Source: Burkholderiales bacterium
Lineage (GTDB): Bacteria; Pseudomonadota; Gammaproteobacteria; Burkholderiales; Burkholderiaceae_C
DNA: 46,633 bases
Reading direction: 5' to 3'
Assembly (NCBI GenBank): GCA_947377275.1
Contig: CANCFV010000018.1
Span: 1-46,633, forward strand
The notes under the pieces are model-generated. The model ran no database searches. It worked only from the letters and a program-made list of their open reading frames with translations, and had not been told where the DNA came from. Each line of letters begins with the position of its first letter. The stretch's first letter is position 1. The translations under genes were made by a program, and so were the position numbers. Of the stretch, positions 25,178 through 34,509 are shown piece by piece.

Positions 25178-26560
25178 TCACACAGCAGGCGTTGATTGAA
25201 ACACCGCGCGACCGGCCACCCAGGTGGTGTCGAGGTTGCGCTCATCGCCCAGTGTCATCCACACGAACAGCCGCTCGTGCAATGCGTCCTGGGCTGACTT
25301 GCTTGCATGCGAAGCCCGTGCCAGGGCATCGCGATGCTGGGCCACATCCCCCCGACTCCAGTGCCAGGCAGTGAGGTCGGCCATGCGACCAGGCTCGATT
25401 TGTCCGATTTCATCGGCCAGCCCCAACGACTGTGCTGCGCCCAAGGTGGCGGTGTAAAGCGCCTTCCAAGCTGTGAGGCGCGTGCCCTGCAGCGCCTGGA
25501 TCTTGTATGCGTCGAGCATGTTGCGCAGCATCGACAAGCTGGTGCCCCCGCCCACGTCACTGGCCAGGCTCACGTTCACGCCCTCGCGCTGCGCTTGCCG
25601 CCAATCGAACAAGCCGCTGCCCAAAAACAGGTTCGATGACGGGCTGTGCGCGATCTGGGCGCCATGTTCTCGCAGGGCCGCGCGGTCGTTGGCGTCCAGC
25701 CAAATGCCATGGGCCAACACAGCACGAGGGCCGATCAAGCCATCGCGGTCGTACACATCCAGGTAGCTGCGGGCATCGGGGAACAGCTCGGCCACCCAGC
25801 GCACTTCGTCGCGGTTCTCAGCAACGTGGGTCTGCATGAACACACCGGCGTGGGCCAGGCACAAACGGCCAGCCATGGCCAATTGCTCGGGCGTGCTGGT
25901 GGGCGCAAAGCGCACCGTAACGGCAAAGGCCTGACGCCCCTTGCCATGCCATTGCTGGATCAGGTCAAGGCAATCGCGCTCGGCTTGCTCAACATCGTCA
26001 CGCAAGCCGTCGGGGGCATTGCGGTTCATGAGCACCTTGCCGGTGACCATGCGCATGTTGGCGGCATGGGCCGCCTCGAACAAGGCTTGTGCGCTGACCT
26101 TGTGCACGGTGGGGAACACCACTGCGCTGGTCGTGCCATGTGCCCACAGCGCCTTGATGAAGCGCTGCGCCCCCGCGTGCGACACCGCCGGGTCTGCATA
26201 ACGGCGCTCTGCCGGGAAGGTGTAGGTGTTGAGCCAGTCAAGCAGCTCGGTGCCAAAGCTGGCGATCACGTCCAGCTGCGGGCAGTGCACATGGGTGTCG
26301 ATGAACCCTGGCAACACCAGCTGACCCCGGCGGTCTTGCACGGCCACATCGGCCCAGCCCTCAGGCAAGGGCGTGTCGGCAGCTTGTACGGCCACGATGC
26401 GCCCACCCTCGATCAGCACGACATGGTCGGGGCGCCAACGCACGCCTGGGGCTTCCAGCGGGGTGGCAAATCCAGGGTCGGCGGTGAAGTCGAGCAGGTC
26501 ACCCCGAACAATGGCTCGGGTGGCCGACTCGGGTGTGCTGAGGGTGGTGGGCATGGTCAT
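25178..26560 (-). CDS. guaD: guanine deaminase
   Basis: About 460 residues. Hydrolyses guanine to xanthine and ammonia. Amidohydrolase fold with zinc motif PGFIDTHVHCPQLD, the FPAERRYADP block, MNRNAPDGLRD, QTHVAENRDEV, HGIWLD, HSPSSNLFLGSGLFD and LASDVGGGTSLSM, all typical of GuaD. Three possible starts lie within 12 bases (TTG 26566, ATG 26560, ATG 26554); 26560 is chosen. It follows the LysR gene by 33 bases and precedes the purine transporter genes, so it is probably in the same transcript. Confidence 0.95.
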   Translation of the reverse strand: MTMPTTLSTPESATRAIVRGDLLDFTADPGFATPLEAPGVRWRPDHVVLIEGGRIVAVQAADTPLPEGWADVAVQDRRGQLVLPGFIDTHVHCPQLDVIASFGTELLDWLNTYTFPAERRYADPAVSHAGAQRFIKALWAHGTTSAVVFPTVHKVSAQALFEAAHAANMRMVTGKVLMNRNAPDGLRDDVEQAERDCLDLIQQWHGKGRQAFAVTVRFAPTSTPEQLAMAGRLCLAHAGVFMQTHVAENRDEVRWVAELFPDARSYLDVYDRDGLIGPRAVLAHGIWLDANDRAALREHGAQIAHSPSSNLFLGSGLFDWRQAQREGVNVSLASDVGGGTSLSMLRNMLDAYKIQALQGTRLTAWKALYTATLGAAQSLGLADEIGQIEPGRMADLTAWHWSRGDVAQHRDALARASHASKSAQDALHERLFVWMTLGDERNLDTTWVAGRAVFQSTPAV

Positions 26561-26593
26561 GTGCAAGGGCTTGTGTGGGTGTGGTGTTGGGCG

Positions 26594-27598
26594 TCAAGGG
26601 GTGCGCAACACCGGCAAAGCCTCGGCACGCGTGGGTGGGCGGATCGTGGGCAAGCCCCTCACCACATCGCGCACTTGCTCGCGCAGCCAGCGGCTGGCTG
26701 CCGAATGGTGGGTGAGGTCATGCCACAGCTGGTAGTAGTTCATGGGCGGAAAGGCCACCGGGCATTTGATGATCTTGACGCGCATCTGCTGCGCGTAACG
26801 CTCGCAAAATCGGCGCCCCGTGGTGAGCACCAGCCAAGAGCCCGCCACCATGTAGGGCAGCTGCGCAAAATGCGGGTTACGCACCACGATGTTGCGGCGC
26901 AGCCCTTGCATGCCGAGGTGCTCGTCAATGATGCCGACCGCACCGGGGTGCAAGGAGGGCGGCGCCACGTGCTCGGCTGCCAGGTACTGGTCGATCGTCC
27001 AGGCCCGCTTGCCCTCTTTGGGCAACTTGGCGACAGGGTGGTCCTCAGAGACCAGACACACAACCTCGTCGCTCACCAGGCGCCCGAGGTGCAGCTCATC
27101 GGAGGGCTCCAGCCAATTGCCCACCACCAAGTCAACCTCGCCACGAGCCAGGCTACGGCGGTAGTCCAGGTCCACACCCAGCTGGATCACTTCCACGCGG
27201 ATGCTGGGCGCCAAGCGGCGCAAGCGCAGGGTCAGCTCGGGCAAGAAGTACGGGTCCAGGTAATCGGTGGCGGCGATGCGAAACGTCAGATGGGTCGTGG
27301 CGGGGTCAAAGTCACGCACCGAGCTGGTGTGGCCGAACATGCTTTGAGCGTGCTGCAAGATGGCCGCAGCAGGCTCAAGCAGGCTCAAGGCCACGTCGGT
27401 GGGTGCCATGCTCTGGCCGCATCTCACCAACAAGGGGTCGCCAGTGAGCTCGCGCAGCCGACGCAGCTGTGAGCTGACGGCGGGCTGGCTGGACTTGAGG
27501 CGGGTGGCCGCCCGTGAAACGCTGCATTCGGTGATCACGGTGTGCAAGACGCGGATGAGGGACAGGTCGATCTTCTCGAAAAGCGCGCTCTTGCTCAT
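26594..27598 (-). CDS. LysR-family regulator of the purine cluster
   Basis: 334 residues. N-terminal winged helix-turn-helix (about 10-68: SLIRVLHTVITECSVSRAATRL, SQPAVSSQLRRLREL) and a periplasmic-binding-protein-like effector domain from about 100 to 310. Member of the NodD/LinR-like LysR branch by general look. It is divergent to xdhABC with 65 bases between starts and heads the transcript that continues into guaD and the transporter, so it is the best candidate for controlling both directions in response to a purine or urate-like effector. Effector is not visible in sequence. Confidence 0.9.
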   Translation of the reverse strand: MSKSALFEKIDLSLIRVLHTVITECSVSRAATRLKSSQPAVSSQLRRLRELTGDPLLVRCGQSMAPTDVALSLLEPAAAILQHAQSMFGHTSSVRDFDPATTHLTFRIAATDYLDPYFLPELTLRLRRLAPSIRVEVIQLGVDLDYRRSLARGEVDLVVGNWLEPSDELHLGRLVSDEVVCLVSEDHPVAKLPKEGKRAWTIDQYLAAEHVAPPSLHPGAVGIIDEHLGMQGLRRNIVVRNPHFAQLPYMVAGSWLVLTTGRRFCERYAQQMRVKIIKCPVAFPPMNYYQLWHDLTHHSAASRWLREQVRDVVRGLPTIRPPTRAEALPVLRTP

Positions 27599-27630
27599 AA
27601 GCCAACTTGGATGATGGATATCACCTCGAT

Positions 27631-27638
27631 GGTATACC
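27631..27638. promoter_or_regulatory. GGTATACC palindrome over the likely xdhA -10 box
   Basis: GGTATACC is a perfect 8-base palindrome. Its inner TATACC, preceded by TGG, reads as an extended -10 element for xdhA (start at 27664). The same GTATAC core recurs over the gntR promoter at 34949-34956. A looser dyad (ATATCACC to TGGTATAC) around it could be the LysR site. Confidence 0.45.
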
Positions 27639-27663
27639 GCTTGCATGCGCTGACGCTACCCTC

Positions 27664-29232
27664 ATGAGCAAGCCCCAAGGCACTCACACCATGACCGCAC
27701 CCAAGCTCGACACCCCCGCCCGCCCCATCCGCTTCGTGCACCAAGGCCGTGTGCAAGAGGTCGACGGCCTGCCGGCCACCACCACCGTGCTGCAATGGCT
27801 GCGCGAACATGCGCACTGCACAGGCAGCAAAGAAGGTTGCGCCGAAGGCGACTGCGGGGCCTGCACCGTCGTGGTGGGCGAACGCCATGAGGCCACGGGG
27901 CAATGGCAGCAACGCACCGTGAACGCCTGCATCCAGTTCCTGCCCACGCTCGATGGCAGAGCCTTGCTGACCGTGGAGGACGTGAGCGCACAACAAGCGC
28001 CCCAATTGCATCCTTGCCAGAAGGCCATGGTCGACTGCCATGGTTCGCAATGCGGGTTCTGCACGCCAGGTTTTGTGATGTCGATGTGGGACCTGTACGA
28101 GCGCCACGACACGCCCCCCGCCCGCGAAGACGTGGCCGACGCGCTGGCGGGCAACCTGTGCCGCTGCACGGGCTACCGGCCGATCTTGGACGCGGCGCAG
28201 CAGATGTTCGAGGCGCCTCGGGTGGCGTTCGACCCACAGCCCACGCTGGCCCTGCTGGACAAGCTTGCGGGCGACCGCGAGCTGGTGTTCGACAGCGCCC
28301 CCCTGCCCTCAGCGCCCACACAACGCAGCCATTTCGTGGCCCCGCGCACCCTCGACAGCCTGGCCCGCTGGCGCGAGACCTTGCCGCAAGCCCGCCTGCT
28401 GGCGGGCAGCACCGACATCGGCTTGTGGGTGAACAAGCAGTTCAAAGACCTGGGCGACGTGATCTACATCGGTCGGGTGCCCGAGCTGCAACACATCCGA
28501 CCATGGGGACCGGATCCCACAGCACCAGAAGGACTGGAGATTGGCGCGGGTGTGAACCTGGAGGCTGCCTGGTCGACACTGACCAAGCATGTGCCCTCGC
28601 TGCGCGAGGTCTGGCTGCGGTTTGCATCGCCGCCCGTGCGCCACGCCGGCACCCTGGGTGGCAGCCTGGCCAACGGATCCCCCATTGGCGACAGCGCCCC
28701 CATCTTGCTGGCCATGGACGCCAGCTTGGTGCTGCGCCGTGGCGAACACACCCGCGAAGTCGCCTTGTCGGACTTCTACTTGGCCTACATGCGCAACGAC
28801 CTGCAAAGCGGCGAGTTTGTGCAAAGCATCAAGGTGCCGCTGCCTCAGGCCTCGCGCGGTGAGGTGATGCGGGGCTACAAGGTGTCAAAGCGACGCGACA
28901 GCGACATCTCCGCGCTGTGCGCCGGCCTGTGGCTGCGCTTTGACGGCGACACCATCGCCGAAGCTCGCCTGGGCTGGGGTGGCATGGCCGCCACCGCCCA
29001 GCGCGCCCCCAAAGCCGAGGCGGCCTTGCGAGGCCAGCCCTGGACCGAGGCCACCCTGCGCCAGGGCCAAGCTGCATTGGCGCAAGACTTTGCGCCCTTG
29101 AACGACCTGCGTGCCACGGCCAGCTACCGCCAACGCGTGGCCGCCAACCTGCTAGAGCGCCTGTGGCTCGAAACCCGCCCCAGCAATGCCCTGCCAGCCT
29201 CGCAAACCCAAGTCTGGCCCACCCCAGCATGA
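27664..29232 (+). CDS. xdhA: xanthine dehydrogenase small subunit (FeS and FAD)
   Basis: 522 residues. First [2Fe-2S] site with Cys59, Cys64, Cys67 (KEGCAEGDCGACTVV) and a further Cys in VNACIQF; second site CGFCTPGF and GNLCRCTGYRPI; FAD-binding domain from about 215 with LLAGSTDIGLWVNKQ and HAGTLGGSLANGSPIGD. It carries electrons from the molybdenum site on XdhB to NAD+. ATG 27664 chosen; 27691 is a possible alternative with AAGG in front of it. Its stop overlaps the xdhB start (ATGA). Confidence 0.96.
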   Translation: MSKPQGTHTMTAPKLDTPARPIRFVHQGRVQEVDGLPATTTVLQWLREHAHCTGSKEGCAEGDCGACTVVVGERHEATGQWQQRTVNACIQFLPTLDGRALLTVEDVSAQQAPQLHPCQKAMVDCHGSQCGFCTPGFVMSMWDLYERHDTPPAREDVADALAGNLCRCTGYRPILDAAQQMFEAPRVAFDPQPTLALLDKLAGDRELVFDSAPLPSAPTQRSHFVAPRTLDSLARWRETLPQARLLAGSTDIGLWVNKQFKDLGDVIYIGRVPELQHIRPWGPDPTAPEGLEIGAGVNLEAAWSTLTKHVPSLREVWLRFASPPVRHAGTLGGSLANGSPIGDSAPILLAMDASLVLRRGEHTREVALSDFYLAYMRNDLQSGEFVQSIKVPLPQASRGEVMRGYKVSKRRDSDISALCAGLWLRFDGDTIAEARLGWGGMAATAQRAPKAEAALRGQPWTEATLRQGQAALAQDFAPLNDLRATASYRQRVAANLLERLWLETRPSNALPASQTQVWPTPA

Positions 29233-31568
29233 GCACGGCCATGAACAGCACAACCACTGCCCCCCCCAGCACCGCCGCGGGCACCTCCCTGCCCCATGAG
29301 TCAGCCCACCTGCACGTGGCTGGCCGCGCGCCCTACATCGATGACATGCCCGAACTGGCGGGCACGCTGCACGCAGCACTGGGCCTGTCACCCGTCGCAC
29401 ACGGCAAGCTGCTGGGCATCGACGTGGCCGCGCTGCGCGCCTTGCCCGGCGTCGTCGCCATCGTCACGGCCGCCGACATCCCCGGCCCCAACGACTGCGG
29501 CGCCATCGTCCACGACGACCCGATCCTGGCCGAGGGCCATGTGCACTACCTGGGGCAACCCATGTTTGCCGTGCTGTCCCACGACCGTGACACCGCCCGC
29601 CGGGTGGCCTCACGCGCCAAAGAGTTCGTGCAGATCGAAGCACTGCCGGCCCTGCTCACCATCGAGGCCGCGCACGCCGCACAGCAGTACGTCTTGCCGC
29701 CCATGCGCTTGCAACGCGGTGATGCCGACACGGCCTTGGCACAAGCACCGCAGCGTTTGCAAGGTCACTTCGACCTGGGCGGTCAAGAGCAGTTCTACCT
29801 TGAGGGACAGATCTCCTACGCCATCCCGCGCGAGAACGACGGGATGCTGGTGCATTGCTCGACCCAGCACCCCAGCGAAATGCAGCATGTGGTTGCCCAT
29901 GCCCTGCAACTGCACGCCCACCAGGTTCAGATCGAATGCCGGCGCATGGGCGGAGGCTTTGGTGGCAAAGAGTCACAGTCTGGCCTGTTCGCTTGCGTGG
30001 CGGCCATCGCAGCGCACGCCTTGCAACGCCCCGTCAAACTGCGCCCCGATCGTGACGACGACTTCATGATCACCGGCCGGCGCCATTGCTTCACCCACGA
30101 CTTTGATGTGGCCCACGATGCGCAAGGGCGCGTGCTAGGCGCCAAGGTGCAGATGGTGTCTCGCGCAGGATTTTCTGCGGACCTGTCTGCGCCCGTGATG
30201 ACGCGGGCCCTGTGCCACTTCGACAACGCCTACTGGCTGCCCCACATCGACATCCACGGCTACTGCGCGCGCACCAACACGCAAAGCAACACCGCGTTCC
30301 GAGGCTTCGGCGGCCCACAAGGCGCCATGGCCGTTGAGGTGGTGATGGACTCTCTCGCCCGCAAGCTCGGCCTGGATGCACTCGACGTGCGCCTGGCCAA
30401 CCTCTATGGCATTGACGAGCACAACACCACGCCCTACGGCCAGCGCGTGGAAGACAACGTGTTGCTGCCGCTCATCAGCGAGTTGGCCGACACCAGCGGC
30501 TACCGCGCCCGACGCGAGGCCATCAAAGCCTTCAATGCACAAAGCCCCGTCCTCAAAAAAGGCCTGGCGCTGACACCCCTGAAGTTTGGCATCTCATTCA
30601 ACGTGGTGCACCTCAACCAGGCCGGCGCGCTGGTTCACATCTACAACGACGGCAGCGTGCTGGTGAACCACGGTGGCACCGAAATGGGTCAGGGCCTGAA
30701 CACCAAAGTGGCGCAGATGGTGGCGCACACCCTAGGCATCGGCATGCACCGCGTGCGGGTCAGCGCCACCGACACCAGCAAGGTGGCCAACACTTCGGCC
30801 ACAGCAGCCTCCACAGGCTCGGACCTCAATGGCAAAGCTGCCGCAGACGCCGCACAGCAGATCCGCACACGCTTGGCACAACGCCTGGCCACGCGCCACG
30901 GCGTGACGCCCGAAGACGTGGTGTTTGCCGACGACCAGGTGTGCGTGGCAGGCCAGACCCTGCGCTTTGAAGACGTGGTGATGGACGCCTACATGGCCCG
31001 CGTTCAGCTGTGGTCAGACGGCTTTTACGCCACCCCCAAGCTGCATTGGGACCGCAGCACCATGCAGGGTCGCCCCTTTTACTACTTCGCTTACGGCGCG
31101 GCCGTGGCAGAAGTGCTGGTGGACACACTCACGGGCGAGTCCAAGGTGCTGCGCGCCGACGTGCTGCACGACGTGGGGCAATCGATCAACCCGGCACTGG
31201 ACATCGGCCAGGTCGAAGGCGCTTTTGTGCAAGGCATGGGCTGGCTGACCACCGAAGAGCTGTTCTGGCACCCACAAAGCGGCAAGCTGATGACCCACGC
31301 CCCGTCGACCTACAAGATCCCCACGGCCAGCGACTGCCCGGCTGACTTCCGCGTGAAGCTGTTTGCCAACCGCAATGTGGAAGACAGCATTTACCGCTCC
31401 AAAGCCGTGGGTGAGCCACCTTTGCTGCTGCCCTTCTCGGTGTTTTTTGCCATCAAGGACGCCATCTCTGCGGTGGGACAACACCGCGTCGAACCACCTT
31501 TGCGTGCGCCAGCCACCGCCGAAGCCATCTTGGACGCCATCGACGCCGTGAGGGCCGCTGCGGCATGA
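29229..31568 (+). CDS. xdhB: xanthine dehydrogenase molybdopterin subunit
   Basis: 779 residues. Oxidises hypoxanthine to xanthine and xanthine to urate at a molybdopterin site. Seen are GGGFGGKES (about residue 240), AFRGFGGPQG, GGTEMGQGLNTKVAQ and the C-terminal VGEPPLLLP with catalytic Glu729. Couples by ATGA overlaps to xdhA before it and xdhC after it. Confidence 0.96.
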   Translation: MSTAMNSTTTAPPSTAAGTSLPHESAHLHVAGRAPYIDDMPELAGTLHAALGLSPVAHGKLLGIDVAALRALPGVVAIVTAADIPGPNDCGAIVHDDPILAEGHVHYLGQPMFAVLSHDRDTARRVASRAKEFVQIEALPALLTIEAAHAAQQYVLPPMRLQRGDADTALAQAPQRLQGHFDLGGQEQFYLEGQISYAIPRENDGMLVHCSTQHPSEMQHVVAHALQLHAHQVQIECRRMGGGFGGKESQSGLFACVAAIAAHALQRPVKLRPDRDDDFMITGRRHCFTHDFDVAHDAQGRVLGAKVQMVSRAGFSADLSAPVMTRALCHFDNAYWLPHIDIHGYCARTNTQSNTAFRGFGGPQGAMAVEVVMDSLARKLGLDALDVRLANLYGIDEHNTTPYGQRVEDNVLLPLISELADTSGYRARREAIKAFNAQSPVLKKGLALTPLKFGISFNVVHLNQAGALVHIYNDGSVLVNHGGTEMGQGLNTKVAQMVAHTLGIGMHRVRVSATDTSKVANTSATAASTGSDLNGKAAADAAQQIRTRLAQRLATRHGVTPEDVVFADDQVCVAGQTLRFEDVVMDAYMARVQLWSDGFYATPKLHWDRSTMQGRPFYYFAYGAAVAEVLVDTLTGESKVLRADVLHDVGQSINPALDIGQVEGAFVQGMGWLTTEELFWHPQSGKLMTHAPSTYKIPTASDCPADFRVKLFANRNVEDSIYRSKAVGEPPLLLPFSVFFAIKDAISAVGQHRVEPPLRAPATAEAILDAIDAVRAAAA

Positions 31569-32437
31569 ATGGCCTGACCGCGCGCGCCCTGAAAGCCCAA
31601 GCGCAAGCCTGGCTGACCGCCGGCAAAGCGGCCTGCGTGGTCAGCGTGGACCAGATCAAAGGATCAACACCACGCGATGTGGGCACGCGCATGTTGGTGA
31701 GCCAAGACGAGGTGCTGGGCACCATTGGCGGTGGGCACCTGGAGTGGCAGGCCATCGATATGGCGCGTGCGCCGCGCGGCCAAGCGTGGCAACACACCTT
31801 CCCGCTGGGCCCGACCCTGGGCCAGTGCTGCGGCGGCGTGGTCACCTTGGGCTTCACCCCCTTGACCGAGCAAAGCCTTCAGAGCTGGCCCTTACCAGCG
31901 CCCAGGTTCCACCTGGAACTGCATGGCGCGGGCCACGTGGGCCAGTCCATCGCCAACCTGCTGCAGCAAATCGACTGCACCGTCAGGTGGATCGACGAAC
32001 GCGGCGAAGCGCCTGACTCAGACACACGCGCAGCGCACGCAGGTCACGCGGCTGTGGGCGTGGTGAGCGACGCTCAACTGCAGGCCCTGCCAACCCACAT
32101 GGTTTGGCTGCCCACCGATGCAGCCCACATGGAAGTTGCTGATGCGCCGGCAGGCTGCGTCCACCTGATCCTCACCCACCGGCATGACCTGGACCTGCGC
32201 ATCGTGCACGCGGTGTTGAAACGGAACGATGCGGCTTTTGTGGGCATGATCGGCTCGCGCACGAAAGACGCCAAGTTCCGACACCGCTTGCGCGACATGG
32301 GGCTGCCGGCGCCCACCATCGCACAACTGCAATGCCCGATCGGCATCGGTGACATTGCCGGCAAAGAACCGGCCGTGATCGCGATCTCGGTGGTGGCGCA
32401 ACTTCTTCAGCGCTTTCCGCCTCAGCCCGGACCATGA
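31565..32437 (+). CDS. xdhC: XdhC, molybdenum cofactor insertion protein for xanthine dehydrogenase
   Basis: 290 residues. N-terminal XdhC/CoxI domain (VVSVDQIKGSTPRDVGTRMLVS, GTIGGGHLEWQA, CCGGVV) and a C-terminal Rossmann-like domain (LELHGAGHVGQSIANLL, FVGMIGSRTKDAKF). Binds and sulfurates the molybdenum cofactor before delivering it to XdhB. Overlaps the xdhB stop by four bases. Followed directly by a hairpin terminator. Confidence 0.95.
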   Translation: MNGLTARALKAQAQAWLTAGKAACVVSVDQIKGSTPRDVGTRMLVSQDEVLGTIGGGHLEWQAIDMARAPRGQAWQHTFPLGPTLGQCCGGVVTLGFTPLTEQSLQSWPLPAPRFHLELHGAGHVGQSIANLLQQIDCTVRWIDERGEAPDSDTRAAHAGHAAVGVVSDAQLQALPTHMVWLPTDAAHMEVADAPAGCVHLILTHRHDLDLRIVHAVLKRNDAAFVGMIGSRTKDAKFRHRLRDMGLPAPTIAQLQCPIGIGDIAGKEPAVIAISVVAQLLQRFPPQPGP

Positions 32438-32439
32438 AA

Positions 32440-32469
32440 AAAGGCGCGTCACCTGCGTGAAGCGCCTTT
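32440..32469. terminator. bidirectional terminator between xdhC and the PEP-CTERM gene
   Basis: AAAGGCGC (32440-32447) pairs with GCGCCTTT (32462-32469); inside, TCAC pairs with GTGA after one mismatch, leaving a CTGC loop. The A-run before and T-run after make it usable on both strands, as expected for convergent genes. Confidence 0.8.
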
Positions 32470-32498
32470 CATTGCGAAGCGGCTGACGCCGCCCCAGA

Positions 32499-33125
32499 TC
32501 ACTGAGCCTTGCGACGACGCGACAGCGAAACACCGCCAGCAACCAGCAAGCCTGCCAAAGCCAGGGCCATGGACTCGGGCTCAGGCACGGCGCTGGTTTG
32601 GATCGTCAAGCTGACGGTCTTTGGCGTGATGGTGCCAGCCAGGGCGAAAGCGTTCACATCAACGTGCAAGAGATTGGCCACCGTCGTTCCAGCCAAGAAG
32701 CTCACATCGTTCAACACCTTGATGTTACCGGCCCCCGATGCAGGGTTGATCAGCGTGGTGCTGCGTTGCGTGGTGCTGTTGATGTCTTTGTCCCAGAAAG
32801 TGGACAACTCAGCGGCAACGATGTTGCCCGGCACAGCGTCAGCAAGGTAATCAGCCGAGAACAAGCCCGAGAAGCCATTCAGCTTGTAACCAGCCTTCGC
32901 GCTCACCGTGGCCAAAATGCCGTTCAACGAGCTCAACTGCGAGAGGTTGGTGAGGTTTTCCAGGCCAGAAAAAACCAGCGATCCACCGCTGAATGACACG
33001 CTGGCGCCGCTGAGCAGCGCGTCGTCGTACGTGATGTCAAATGTCGACGTGTTCACGGTCACGGGAGCGGCCAATGCGCATGCGCCCGAGGTGGCCAGAA
33101 GAACTGCGGCGATGATTTTTTTCAT
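32499..33125 (-). CDS. PEP-CTERM sorting-signal protein
   Basis: 208 residues. Signal peptide ending ALA-AP, a Ser/Thr/Asn-rich exported body without cysteines, and a C-terminal sorting tail: VPEPESMALA, a hydrophobic helix and then SRRRKAQ. Proteins of this type are anchored and then processed by an exosortase (EpsH family) and usually belong to extracellular matrix or biofilm. Start is the ATG with signal peptide; the frame extends 33 bases upstream but adds a cysteine-containing non-signal stretch. Sits between xdhC and puuD with no evident link to purine metabolism. Confidence 0.9.
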   Translation of the reverse strand: MKKIIAAVLLATSGACALAAPVTVNTSTFDITYDDALLSGASVSFSGGSLVFSGLENLTNLSQLSSLNGILATVSAKAGYKLNGFSGLFSADYLADAVPGNIVAAELSTFWDKDINSTTQRSTTLINPASGAGNIKVLNDVSFLAGTTVANLLHVDVNAFALAGTITPKTVSLTIQTSAVPEPESMALALAGLLVAGGVSLSRRRKAQ

Positions 33126-33156
33126 GTTCGACCCTGATATGTCACAAGATGTATGC

Positions 33157-33182
33157 ACTATATCGGCTCACTGCCGGCAGTG
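33157..33182 (-). promoter_or_regulatory. 14-base palindrome next to a TATAGT box upstream of the PEP-CTERM gene
   Basis: CACTGCCGGCAGTG at 33169-33182 is a perfect palindrome. On the minus strand TATAGT (33162-33157) resembles a -10 box, placing the palindrome between -10 and -35, a position suited to a repressor. It could also be the 3' hairpin of puuD, whose stop lies 75 bases away. Confidence 0.4.
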
Positions 33183-33257
33183 GGGCCTTGTGCCCCCCCT
33201 CAAATCAATGCTCGAAAGCGCGCAGTCGCATGTGTTTTGATCAAACTGCGTCAGTTT

Positions 33258-34499
33258 TCACGGTCTGGCAACGCTTTGCGAGTACCACGCACCCAAAGTG
33301 TTTCGCTCATCGGCCGTGATTTGCGTGGCGTTGTTCATGGGCATGACCTTGAGCACCACCGCCTGCTGGTAGATCTGCTGGGCGTGCTGGTCAATCAGCG
33401 CGGGCGTGTGCAACATCACCCCTTTGTTGGCCAACTGGGCGTTGTGGCACACCTCGCAGCGCTGGTGCACGATCGCCAAAGCCTGGTCGCGCAGCTCGCC
33501 AGACGTTGGCGCGGCAGAGCCACTGCCCACAGACTTTGCAGGAATGGGCACAGGCGCGGGCGCCAACCACACTGCCACACCGACCAACAACAGCACGCCG
33601 GCCACGGCCCAAGCCCAAGGCGCGGGCTGCCCAGCCAGTTCGGTTTTGTGGCGCGCGACAAAGAAATGGCGGATCAAGGCCGCCGCCACCATCATCAACA
33701 CCAGCACCAACCAGTTCTGCGGGTGGCTGTATGCCCACCCGTAGTGGTTGCTGAGCATGGCAAACAACACCGGCAGGGTGAAATAGGTGTTGTGCACGCT
33801 GCGCTGCTTGCCACGTTGGCCGTGCACCGGGTCCACCGGCTTGCCCTCGCGGATGGCCGCCACCACCGTGCGCTGGCCAGGAATGATCCAGAAAAACACG
33901 TTGGCGCTCATGGTGGTGGCCATCATGGCGCCCACCAGCAAAAACGCCGCCCGCCCAGCGAACAACTGGCAAGCCAGCCATGCGGCAAACACCACCACTG
34001 CGGCCACAGCCCCGCCGAGCAAGGCATCGCCACCCGGCCTTCGCCCCAAGGTGCGACACAAACCGTCGTACACCACCCAAAACCCTGCCAAAAAGCCCAA
34101 CGCCGCAGCCACCGCCGCGTGTGCATGCCAGGCGTGAACCGACGAGTCGATCAAAAACGTGCCCGCGTTGAACAGGTACAAGACCGTGAAAAGCGCAAAA
34201 CCGGTCAACCAGGTTGAATAGCTTTCCCAGTAGAACCAATGCAAATGAGCCGGCAAGGCCTTGGGCGCACCTGCATATTTCTGCGGGTTGTAAAAACCAC
34301 CGCCGTGCACCGCCCACAACTCACCGCCCACCCCTTTGGCCTTGAGCTCTTCGTCAACAGGCGGGCTGAGCGTGTTGTCCAACCATACAAAGTAAAAAGA
34401 AGATCCGATCCAGGCAATGGCCACCACCACGTGCGCCCAGCGCAGCAGCAAATTGGCCCAGTCCAGGGCATACGTCCAAACAGGTCCCAAATCCAGCAT
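33258..34499 (-). CDS. puuD: urate hydroxylase PuuD with C-terminal cytochrome c domain
   Basis: 413 residues. Membrane-bound enzyme that oxidises urate to 5-hydroxyisourate. About eight hydrophobic segments; first helix block reads LLLRWAHVVVAIAWIGSSFYFVWLDN, then KALPAHLHWFYWESYSTW. The C-terminal soluble part carries a haem-binding Cys348-Glu-Val-Cys-His352, so electrons probably pass to the respiratory chain rather than directly to oxygen. ATG 34499 preferred over the GTG three bases upstream. Eight to ten bases after uraH, same transcript. Confidence 0.94.
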   Translation of the reverse strand: MLDLGPVWTYALDWANLLLRWAHVVVAIAWIGSSFYFVWLDNTLSPPVDEELKAKGVGGELWAVHGGGFYNPQKYAGAPKALPAHLHWFYWESYSTWLTGFALFTVLYLFNAGTFLIDSSVHAWHAHAAVAAALGFLAGFWVVYDGLCRTLGRRPGGDALLGGAVAAVVVFAAWLACQLFAGRAAFLLVGAMMATTMSANVFFWIIPGQRTVVAAIREGKPVDPVHGQRGKQRSVHNTYFTLPVLFAMLSNHYGWAYSHPQNWLVLVLMMVAAALIRHFFVARHKTELAGQPAPWAWAVAGVLLLVGVAVWLAPAPVPIPAKSVGSGSAAPTSGELRDQALAIVHQRCEVCHNAQLANKGVMLHTPALIDQHAQQIYQQAVVLKVMPMNNATQITADERNTLGAWYSQSVARP

Positions 34500-34509
34500 C
34501 ACACGCCCT

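Noticed and set aside
25646-27472. 608-codon open frame on the plus strand
   Set aside because: Antisense to guaD and the LysR gene; a shadow of codon bias.
27599-27663. purine riboswitch ahead of xdhA
   Set aside because: The 65-base gap has no three-way junction or conserved loop sequences; a protein operator is more likely.
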